From Murimonas intestini (GTDB lineage Bacteria; Bacillota; Clostridia; Lachnospirales; Lachnospiraceae), in NCBI RefSeq assembly GCF_024622195.1, contig NZ_JANKBI010000011.1, forward strand, positions 1-64,000: a stretch of 64,000 bases of DNA, in the 5' to 3' direction. The notes beneath the pieces are model-generated. The model did no database searches. It saw only the letters and a program-made list of their open reading frames with translations, and had not been told where the DNA came from. Each line of letters opens with the position of its first letter. Position 1 is the stretch's first letter. Below, piece after piece: positions 52,116 to 59,222 of the stretch. A program made the position numbers and the translations under genes.

Positions 52116-52132
52116 TCCTTTTCCTTTTTATT
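52100..52132 (+). terminator. Terminator overlapping the GNAT stop
   Basis: GGAAAAGGATC (52100-52110) and GATCCTTTTCC (52114-52124) form a perfect 11-bp stem with a TAT loop, followed by TTTTTATTT. The stop codon TGA (52113-52115) lies in the loop and first stem bases. Confidence 0.9.
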
Positions 52133-52197
52133 TATGCCGCAGCTATGGATAATAACAGCTTCCGTCCCATATCATAAGCTGTATATTACACATCTTT

Positions 52198-52224
52198 GTA
52201 ACTGTTCAGTGCCTTCACAGTTAC
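52198..52224. repeat. 27-bp palindromic repeat, copy 2
   Basis: Same as 50138-50164 except one base in the centre. It lies between the terminator of the GNAT gene and the sigma-K-like promoter of dpsA, overlapping the latter by a few bases at its right end. Confidence 0.8.
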
Positions 52225-52251
52225 ACATCTTTTTCATCTTATCATATATTA
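52225..52251 (+). promoter_or_regulatory. Sigma-K-like promoter of dpsA
   Basis: CATATATTA (52243-52251) matches the sigma-K -10 form CATANNNTA exactly. An AC in a CACA context (52225-52226) sits 16 bp upstream, as in the sigma-K -35. spoVF of Bacillus subtilis is known to be under sigma-K in the mother cell, so the position upstream of dpsA makes sense. Confidence 0.6.
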
Positions 52252-52316
52252 TATAAAATCAGCTGCTGTTTTGTATCAGACAGCTGTCTGTATCCTAAAC
52301 ATCCGGGAGTTTCAAC

Positions 52317-53189
52317 ATGAAAAAAAGAATATACGATTTTGCTGTCATCGGGGGAGACCTGCGTCAGGCTGTCCTGGCACAGATACTCACCGCAAAGGGC
52401 TGCCGTGTCTGCCACTATGCACTGTGCAGGCCCATTGACGATCCGGGCTGTCATCCTGTCTCATCGCTGAAAGAGGCCGTGCTGTGCTCTGAAAATATAA
52501 TCGCGCCTGTTCCCATGACTAAAAACAATATGGAACTGAACCATCAGATCCAGACAGGAGATCTCTGTCTCTCTTCCCTGATCAGTCTTTTCTCAGAGGA
52601 GCAGTATTTTTTTGCAGGCTGTATCCCTGCCAAATTCAGGGAGGCTGCACGCCTGAGGAATGTCAGAGTATTTGACTTTATGGATTCTGAGGAACTCTCT
52701 GTTTTTAACAGTATCGCCACAGCAGAAGGCGCTGTTGCAGAGGCTATCACCAAAAGCGGAAGAAACCTGCATGGCAGCTCCTGCCTCATCCTGGGTTACG
52801 GACGCTGCGCAAAGACGCTTACAGTCTGCTTAAGGGGGATGTTCTGCCATACTACTGTATGCGCCAGAAAGCCTCAGGCCATGGCGGAGGCAGCCATTCT
52901 GGCTGATAAAGCTGTCAGTATTTCGGATTTTGAAACACATCTGAACGAATATGATTTCATATTCAACACTATCCCTGCACCTGTTCTTTTAAAAGAACAT
53001 CTTGTTAAAATGAAAAAGCATGTCACTATTATTGATATTGCATCTGCACCCGGCGGTGTGGATTTTGCCGCCGCAGCCAGGCTGAATCTGTCTGCATTTC
53101 TGTGTCCGGGGCTTCCCGGAAAATACGCTCCTGTTTCCTCTGCACAGGCTATTGCAGACACTATTTTCAATTATCTGGGGCAGCCGTAA
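52317..53189 (+). CDS. dpsA: Dipicolinate synthase subunit A
   Basis: A 290-residue NAD(P)-dependent subunit of dipicolinate synthase, which makes dipicolinic acid from dihydrodipicolinate for heat-resistant spores. The N-terminal DFAVIGGDLRQAVLA and the Rossmann loop LILGYGRCAKTLTVCLRGM (about 155-173) are visible; CPGLPGKYAPVSSAQAIADT near the end is family-typical. GGGAG precedes the ATG. Followed by dpsB 39 bp later. It shows the organism can form spores. Confidence 0.94.
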   Translation: MKKRIYDFAVIGGDLRQAVLAQILTAKGCRVCHYALCRPIDDPGCHPVSSLKEAVLCSENIIAPVPMTKNNMELNHQIQTGDLCLSSLISLFSEEQYFFAGCIPAKFREAARLRNVRVFDFMDSEELSVFNSIATAEGAVAEAITKSGRNLHGSSCLILGYGRCAKTLTVCLRGMFCHTTVCARKPQAMAEAAILADKAVSISDFETHLNEYDFIFNTIPAPVLLKEHLVKMKKHVTIIDIASAPGGVDFAAAARLNLSAFLCPGLPGKYAPVSSAQAIADTIFNYLGQP

Positions 53190-53228
53190 ACCGGCCCGCA
53201 GGACTAAAAATCGTAAGGAGTATGTCAT

Positions 53229-53807
53229 ATGTCATTAAAAGGAAAGAAAATAGGGGTCGCATTTACCGGCTCTTTTTGCACTTATAGAAATGTATTCACT
53301 GAATTACAAAAACTGTCTAATGAGGGCGCCGAAATACAGACTATTTTTTCTGATTCCTCCCAGCAGATCAGCAGCAGGTTTGGGTCACCAGAAGAATTTA
53401 TAGAGAAGGCCCGGACTGTCACAGGAATTGAGCCAATCCTCACCATATCCCAGGCTGAGCCAATAGGCCCAAAGAGTCTCCTTGATATTTTGGTGATCAT
53501 CCCCTGTACAGGCAACACCATTGCCAAATTGGCCAATGGAATCACAGATACGCCTGTATTAATGGCAGCAAAGGCACATTTAAGGAACGACAAGCCCCTG
53601 CTTTTATCTATCTCAACAAATGATGCGCTGGGAATGAACATGAAAAATATCGGCCTTCTCCTCAATTCCAAAAATATATACTTTGTTCCCTTCGGTCAGG
53701 ATAACCCTGAAAAAAAGCCAAACTCTATGATCGCCCACACAGAATTGCTGATTCCCTCAATTGAGGCGGCTCTTCTGAAAAAACAATACCAGCCGGTCAT
53801 CCAATAG
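53229..53807 (+). CDS. dpsB: Dipicolinate synthase subunit B
   Basis: A 192-residue flavoprotein-like subunit (SpoVFB). Visible: KKIGVAFTGSFCTYRNVFTE, the IPCTGNTIAKLANGITDTPV active-site loop (about 98-117), and KAHLRNDKPLLLSISTND. It works with DpsA in the mother cell. AAGGAG precedes the ATG. The asnB gene begins 45 bp downstream. Confidence 0.94.
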   Translation: MSLKGKKIGVAFTGSFCTYRNVFTELQKLSNEGAEIQTIFSDSSQQISSRFGSPEEFIEKARTVTGIEPILTISQAEPIGPKSLLDILVIIPCTGNTIAKLANGITDTPVLMAAKAHLRNDKPLLLSISTNDALGMNMKNIGLLLNSKNIYFVPFGQDNPEKKPNSMIAHTELLIPSIEAALLKKQYQPVIQ

Positions 53808-53852
53808 GGCTGTTAACCAATTATAAAAGATATAGGAAAGAGGGGTATTTAT

Positions 53853-55703
53853 ATGTGTGGAATTGCCGGCTTTTGCAAGCCCAGCATCAATCTGGAAAAT
53901 GAGAGGGGACGGTGGGAATCTGTACTGGATAACATGAACCGTTCCCAAAAACGACGCGGCCCTGACGATGAGGGTACTTATCTGAATAAATCCTGCGGTC
54001 TGGCACATGTCCGTCTGGAAATCATAGACCTCCTGACAGGCCACCAGCCCATGGTCAGAAAAAATCCTGCCGGAGAATATGCCATAGCATTTAATGGGGA
54101 GATCTACAACATGAAAGAACTGAAGAGGGAGCTGCAGCTGGAAGGAGCAGTTTTCACTACCTCAAGTGACACAGAGGTCATACTAAACGGCTATATGCTG
54201 CACGGGGCAGATTACGCCAAAAAGCTTAACGGTATTTTTTCTGTGGCTATATGGGATTCCTCTAAAGAGCAGCTATGTCTGTTCCGGGACCGCCTGGGCG
54301 TGAAGCCGCTTTTTTATACATTTTATGATGATGGGCTCATTTTTTCTTCTGAGATCAAGGGACTGTTTGAATATCCCGGCTTCAGTCCTGTAGTTGATAA
54401 AAACGGACTGTGCGAGATCTTTGCTCTTGGGCCGGCAAAATCATACGGCCAGGGAGTTTTCAAAGGCGTTCTGGAAGTGCTGCCGGGCCAGTGCATGATT
54501 TTTGGGAGATCAGGATGCACCTCCCACTTTTACTGGAAGCTGGAGAGCCGACCCCATGAAGATTCATTTGAAAAAACTGTGGAAAAGACAGCATGGCTTG
54601 TAGAAGATGCCATAAAAATGCAGATGCTCTCTGACATCCCTATCAGCACCTTTCTCTCGGGCGGAGTTGACAGCAGCCTGGTAACTGCCATCTGTTCAGC
54701 CCAGCTAAAAAAACAGGGTAAAGAGCTGAATACTTTTTCTTTTGACTTTGTTGACAACGATAAGTATTTCCAGTCAAATTCCTTCCAGCCAAGCCAGGAT
54801 AGGCCGTGGGTGGAAAAAATGACTGCCTTTTCAAAAACAAACCACAGGTTCCTTATCTGCAGCAACCAGGACCAGCTGGACTGTCTGTACAAGGCAGTGG
54901 ATGCCAGAGACCTGCCCTGTATGGCTGATGTGGAATCATCAATGCTCTATTTCTGTTCCCAGGTAGTGGGCTTCAACAAAGTCACCCTGACCGGCGAATG
55001 TGCTGATGAAATCTTTGGGGGCTATCCCTGGTTCCATAAGAAGGAAGCATTTGAAGGCAGCGATTTTCCCTGGTCCATGAGCATGGAGCCCCGGAAGGTA
55101 TTGCTGGCAGATGATGTGATAAACGAACTGCATATGGAAGAATATGCCCATGCCGCATATGAAAAGACCATCATGGAAACCCCGCGCCTCCCCGGCGAGG
55201 TGCAGGAGGAGAAGAGGCGGCGTGAGATCTCCTATCTGAACCTGCGGTGGTTCATGGTCACCCTGTTGGACAGAATGGACAGAACCAGCATGTATTCCGG
55301 TCTGGAAGCCCGGGTCCCCCTGGCAGATCACAGGATCGTGGAGTATATCTTCAATGTCCCGTGGAAAATGAAATGTCCAGACGGTATTGTCAAAGGCCTC
55401 CTGCGCCAGGCCGGCTCAGATAAACTGCCCGAAGATGTCCTGTGGCGCCGCAAGAGCCCTTATCCAAAGACGTATGACCCGGCGTATGAGCGTCTCCTGG
55501 GTGAACGCTTAAAAGAAGTCCTCTCTGACCCCGGCGCTCCTGTGCGCGCACTTCTGGATACCAGGAAAGTAAATTCCTTCCTGAACAGTCCGTCCGACTA
55601 CGGGAGGCCCTGGTACGGCCAGCTCATGGCAGGTCCTCAGATGCTGGCCTATATGCTTCAGGTCAACTACTGGCTTGAAAAATACAAAATACAGTTAGTA
55701 TAG
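53853..55703 (+). CDS. asnB: Glutamine-hydrolysing asparagine synthetase
   Basis: A 616-residue AsnB-type enzyme. The N-terminal glutaminase begins with the nucleophile Cys2 (MCGIAGF) and has NGEIYN and the glutamine-binding RGPDDEG; the C-terminal synthetase has SGGVDSSLV (about 269-277) and the E-C-A-D-E-I-F-G-G loop. It makes asparagine from aspartate, ATP and glutamine. GAGGGG precedes the ATG. It follows dpsB by 45 bp without a visible terminator, so it may be a sporulation-time synthetase, as AsnO is in B. subtilis; this is inferred. Confidence 0.93.
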   Translation: MCGIAGFCKPSINLENERGRWESVLDNMNRSQKRRGPDDEGTYLNKSCGLAHVRLEIIDLLTGHQPMVRKNPAGEYAIAFNGEIYNMKELKRELQLEGAVFTTSSDTEVILNGYMLHGADYAKKLNGIFSVAIWDSSKEQLCLFRDRLGVKPLFYTFYDDGLIFSSEIKGLFEYPGFSPVVDKNGLCEIFALGPAKSYGQGVFKGVLEVLPGQCMIFGRSGCTSHFYWKLESRPHEDSFEKTVEKTAWLVEDAIKMQMLSDIPISTFLSGGVDSSLVTAICSAQLKKQGKELNTFSFDFVDNDKYFQSNSFQPSQDRPWVEKMTAFSKTNHRFLICSNQDQLDCLYKAVDARDLPCMADVESSMLYFCSQVVGFNKVTLTGECADEIFGGYPWFHKKEAFEGSDFPWSMSMEPRKVLLADDVINELHMEEYAHAAYEKTIMETPRLPGEVQEEKRRREISYLNLRWFMVTLLDRMDRTSMYSGLEARVPLADHRIVEYIFNVPWKMKCPDGIVKGLLRQAGSDKLPEDVLWRRKSPYPKTYDPAYERLLGERLKEVLSDPGAPVRALLDTRKVNSFLNSPSDYGRPWYGQLMAGPQMLAYMLQVNYWLEKYKIQLV

Positions 55704-55872
55704 GGGAAATGCACTTCCGGAACGGAAGAATATGAGAAACGCGAGAATCACACAAGTATAGTGCGTGATCACATCTTGCAGTTAGATTATAACCCTTATT
55801 CTTATTTAAGTCAATGGCTGTCCCCGGGATGGTGAAATATAAAACTGTTTGTGATAAAATGTGAAAAAAGCC

Positions 55873-55903
55873 TTGACTGTAAAGTGGGTTTATACTCTAT
55901 AAA
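55873..55903 (+). promoter_or_regulatory. MerR-type promoter with 19-bp spacer
   Basis: TTGACT (55873-55878) and TATAAA (55898-55903) are separated by 19 bp containing the dyad GTAAAGTGGGTTTATAC. This layout is typical of promoters twisted into activity by a MerR protein, and the MerR gene begins 20 bp downstream. Confidence 0.8.
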
Positions 55904-55922
55904 GTACCTCAGGAGGATAAAG

Positions 55923-56834
55923 ATGACTATCAAAGAAGTAGAAGAACGGTTAAATATCACCCGGGCAAATGTGCGGTTCTATGAAAAAGAAGGATTGCTG
56001 ATCGCAGACAGGAATCCACTGAATGGCTACCGGGATTATTCTGAGGAAAATATCAGCACTCTGAAAAAAATCATTTTCCTGAGAGGTCTTGACATTACAC
56101 TTGAAAATATCAGAGCCCTGCAGAACCGGCAGGTTACGCTTGATGAACTCCTGGAACAGCAGGCTGTGCTTCTGAAAGAAAAGTCGGACAGCTATGCTGC
56201 ATCCTGCCGTCTCTGTACGGAGATGGTAAAGGAACACCCACTGAGCTATGATGACCTGTCTGTAGAAAAATATAATGAGACTCCCCGGGTATCAGACTAT
56301 GCCCTTATAAAAGATACCTTTAACAGGATCCCCGGACTCGGGATGCAGCTACTCTTCTGGACACTTATTGTGCTGTCTGTCATAAGCGCTGCTGTCACAT
56401 GGCCTCTTCTTCCATCCATGATCCCCCTGGAGGGCAACAGCCTGTTTACTGTCAGCAGCCTGGAAAAGTATGTCTTATTCTTATTTCCTGCTGCCGCCGT
56501 ACTTCTGCATTTTTTGATGAAGCCGCTCGCCTATGGCATTCTATGCAGACAGGCCCCTGTATTTCTTCGTTATACAGATATGCTGGCCGGATATGGCGGG
56601 ATCTGTTCCGCTGTCATGCTCTTTTCCTGCCAGCTTTACACTATTTTTTATAATCAGGGGCTGCCGCTGAATATAGGCATGGTACTTCTTACTGAAGCTG
56701 TATGTTTCATCTTTGTTTCAATGTTTTCTCTTATACTGAAACAATGTCCGCCGCGTTTCCTGAAAATCAGGCCCATCCGGACTTCCCGAAAGTTAAATGT
56801 ACATGATGGGTCTGCTCCCCACGATCGAGTATGA
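55923..56834 (+). CDS. Membrane-linked MerR-family regulator
   Basis: A 303-residue protein. Residues 1-70 are the MerR helix-turn-helix (TIKEVEERLNITRANVRFYE; GYRDYSEENISTLKKIIFLR), then a coiled dimer helix (about 75-110). From about 140 to the end are four or more hydrophobic segments (MQLLFWTLIVLSVISAAVTWP; YVLFLFPAAAVLLHFLM; others), an unusual membrane module in place of a soluble ligand domain. I start at 55923 behind AGGAGG. The signal sensed is probably in or at the membrane. It is followed 14 bp later by the MutS-like gene and has its own MerR-type promoter. Confidence 0.88.
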   Translation: MTIKEVEERLNITRANVRFYEKEGLLIADRNPLNGYRDYSEENISTLKKIIFLRGLDITLENIRALQNRQVTLDELLEQQAVLLKEKSDSYAASCRLCTEMVKEHPLSYDDLSVEKYNETPRVSDYALIKDTFNRIPGLGMQLLFWTLIVLSVISAAVTWPLLPSMIPLEGNSLFTVSSLEKYVLFLFPAAAVLLHFLMKPLAYGILCRQAPVFLRYTDMLAGYGGICSAVMLFSCQLYTIFYNQGLPLNIGMVLLTEAVCFIFVSMFSLILKQCPPRFLKIRPIRTSRKLNVHDGSAPHDRV

Positions 56835-56848
56835 AATGAGGTAATTGT

Positions 56849-58534
56849 ATGTCCTTAACTTTATGGTACCTGCTACTCTATGCAGCGGCAGCAATAATAA
56901 TCGTCTCTGTCTTCATTTACGAACACAGAAAAAACAGGCAGTATTTTCTGCAGCACGTACTGGGTACATTTGGCACTAAACCGCCAGATATAAAATATGA
57001 TTTCGACGAGCTCCGGCTCTACTGGGATTCAATCGCCGAAGAAATTCCGGCTGCTGAAAAAATAGACGAGGTCACATGGAATGACCTGGAGATGGATCTC
57101 CTGTTTAAAAGAATCTGCCGCTGCTCTTCCTTTGCAGGGGGACAGGTTCTGTATGCCAGCCTGCACCACCTTGCCTCCCCGGAAGATAGCCTGGAATTTG
57201 ACAAACTGGCAGGCTACTTTCAGTCTCACCAGGAACCAAGGGAAAAGGTACAAGCTGTTTTTTACAGGCTGGGCTGTGAGGAGGCAGGCTTCTGCATCCC
57301 TTCATTTATCTCAGATCTGGACAATCTTGACCTTTCCCACAAAAGTATCTACAGGCTGCTGCAGGTGCTGCTGGCTGCACTGCTGCTGGCCTCTGCTGTA
57401 ACCTGGAGCCAGACGCTGGCCTTATCTGCTTTGGCAGTCTTTGTAGTGAATGCAGCTGTTTACACTATACAAAAACAGAAAATAGAAATATATCTGGATA
57501 CACTGGGCAGTATCATAAGGCTGGTCCGTGCAGCAAAGAAGCTTTCCTCCATGAACCTTCAGTGCGGGACAGAACCCCTGTATAAACTCCCGGAACATAT
57601 ATCCAAAAATCAGGCGCTCTTTGACAGACTGGCACGGCGGACGGCAAGGCTTCAGAAGAAAAAACAGGCCGTCATCACAGGTGATATCGCCGGTATCCTC
57701 CAGGACTATGTAATAGGAGCCACCTTCTGGGATTTTACATGTTATACCCAGGTTATCAATCTTCTGAAGGGCCATGGAAGTGAATTTATGGAGCTCCTTA
57801 AGTACGCAGGCACGATCGATATGGCTGTGAGCGTGGCTTCCTTCAGGGAGAGCCTGCCGCTCTATTGTGTGCCCAGTTCCGTCACAGAGCCTGTCATACA
57901 TGCAGAAGGCCTCTATCACCCTCTGCTGGATTCCCCGGTCTGCAACGACATCACTCTGAGCAGGACATGTATAATAACCGGCTCAAATGCTTCCGGAAAA
58001 TCCACCTTCATCAAGGCTGCCGCCATAAATGCCATACTTGCCCAGACCATCTCTACCTGCACAGCAGCCTTCTTCGCACTCCCCCCGTCTCAGGTCATCA
58101 CATCCATGGCGGTACGCGATGATCTTATATCAGGTGAGAGCTACTATATCCGTGAGATCAGATACTTAGGAAGGATCATAAAAAGTCTGGATACCGGAAG
58201 ACTTGCCTTCTGCATCATTGATGAAATACTGCGGGGTACTAATACAAGTGAGCGCATCGCAGCTTCGGCCGCAATCCTTAAATTCCTCTCCCGCCCCGGG
58301 TGCCTTCCTCTTGTTGCCTCACATGACAGGGAACTGGCTGATATACTCGGAGACAGATGCCAATGCTCCTATTTCGGGGAGCAGGTAAAGGACAGTGATG
58401 TCTGCTTTGATTACAAGATTCATGATGGGATATGCAGCACTTTTAATGCCGTCAGGCTGCTGGAGTTCACCGGTTTTCCTAAAGAGATCATACGGGAGGC
58501 CCGCTGCCTGCTCATGCATAGTCCTCGATCCTGA
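56849..58534 (+). CDS. Membrane-anchored MutS-like ATPase
   Basis: A 561-residue protein with the MutS core and ATPase domains but no mismatch-binding domain. A membrane helix lies at about 5-24 and two more at about 170-208. The Walker A GSNASGKSTFIKAA is near 377-390, the Walker B IIDEILRGTNTSERI near 455-470, and LVASHDRELADIL near the end. Such proteins occur widely in Firmicutes without known function; DNA repair is not implied. Cotranscribed with the membrane MerR regulator, it may handle the same stress. Its last 23 bp overlap the end of kdpE on the other strand. Confidence 0.86.
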   Translation: MSLTLWYLLLYAAAAIIIVSVFIYEHRKNRQYFLQHVLGTFGTKPPDIKYDFDELRLYWDSIAEEIPAAEKIDEVTWNDLEMDLLFKRICRCSSFAGGQVLYASLHHLASPEDSLEFDKLAGYFQSHQEPREKVQAVFYRLGCEEAGFCIPSFISDLDNLDLSHKSIYRLLQVLLAALLLASAVTWSQTLALSALAVFVVNAAVYTIQKQKIEIYLDTLGSIIRLVRAAKKLSSMNLQCGTEPLYKLPEHISKNQALFDRLARRTARLQKKKQAVITGDIAGILQDYVIGATFWDFTCYTQVINLLKGHGSEFMELLKYAGTIDMAVSVASFRESLPLYCVPSSVTEPVIHAEGLYHPLLDSPVCNDITLSRTCIITGSNASGKSTFIKAAAINAILAQTISTCTAAFFALPPSQVITSMAVRDDLISGESYYIREIRYLGRIIKSLDTGRLAFCIIDEILRGTNTSERIAASAAILKFLSRPGCLPLVASHDRELADILGDRCQCSYFGEQVKDSDVCFDYKIHDGICSTFNAVRLLEFTGFPKEIIREARCLLMHSPRS

Positions 58535-59222
58535 GCATCCTGTATCCCATGCCTATATGGGTCTGAATATACTTGGGGCGGGAAGTATCCTTCTCGATCT
58601 TTTTTCTCAGAGTTGCCATAAACACGCGCAGGGAGGGGATATCGCTCTCTGCAGTACTCCCCCACACTTCCTTCAGGATATATTTCTGAGTGAGCACCTT
58701 TCCCACATTTTTTGCCATGAGACAGAGCAGCTTATATTCAATAGGCGTCAGATGCAGCTCCTCACCGTCCAGATATACGCACCCTTCCGAATAATCGATC
58801 TTCAGGCCTCCGTTTATAAATACGGAGGCGGCGGCGCCCGACTGTCCGCTTGTATAATTGAGCCTGCGGAAAGTGACTCTGAGCCTGGCAAGAAGTTCCT
58901 CCACGCTGAAGGGTTTTGTCAGATAATCGTCTGCCCCCGCATCCAGGGCGTCTATTTTGTCTCTGTCCTCACTCCTGGCGCTGATGACAATGATGGGCAT
59001 ATTGGACCATGTGCGCACCTTTTTAATGATATCCACCCCATCCATATCCGGCAGGCCCAGATCCAGCAGCATAATATCCGGCTGGTGCGAGACTGCCTCC
59101 ATAATTGCCTGGCTCCCGTTTGCTGCAGTTATATATTTATATTCCTGTGTCTCAAGTGTGGTTGTGATCAGATTTTTCACAGCCTGGTCATCCTCAACAA
59201 CCATAATAAGCGGTTTACTCAT
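58512..59222 (-). CDS. kdpE: KdpE response regulator
   Basis: A 236-residue OmpR/PhoB-type regulator. The receiver domain (about 1-118) has VVEDD, the phosphorylated Asp in LLDLGLPDMDG near residue 52, and the conserved Lys in DYLTKPF. The winged-helix domain (about 140-230) ends the protein. It activates the kdp potassium pump genes when phosphorylated by KdpD. It overlaps kdpD by 8 bp. Confidence 0.95.
   Translation of the reverse strand: MSKPLIMVVEDDQAVKNLITTTLETQEYKYITAANGSQAIMEAVSHQPDIMLLDLGLPDMDGVDIIKKVRTWSNMPIIVISARSEDRDKIDALDAGADDYLTKPFSVEELLARLRVTFRRLNYTSGQSGAAASVFINGGLKIDYSEGCVYLDGEELHLTPIEYKLLCLMAKNVGKVLTQKYILKEVWGSTAESDIPSLRVFMATLRKKIEKDTSRPKYIQTHIGMGYRMLRIEDYA

Noticed and set aside
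56849..58534. DNA mismatch repair protein MutS
   Set aside because: The mismatch-binding and connector domains are absent and membrane helices are present.
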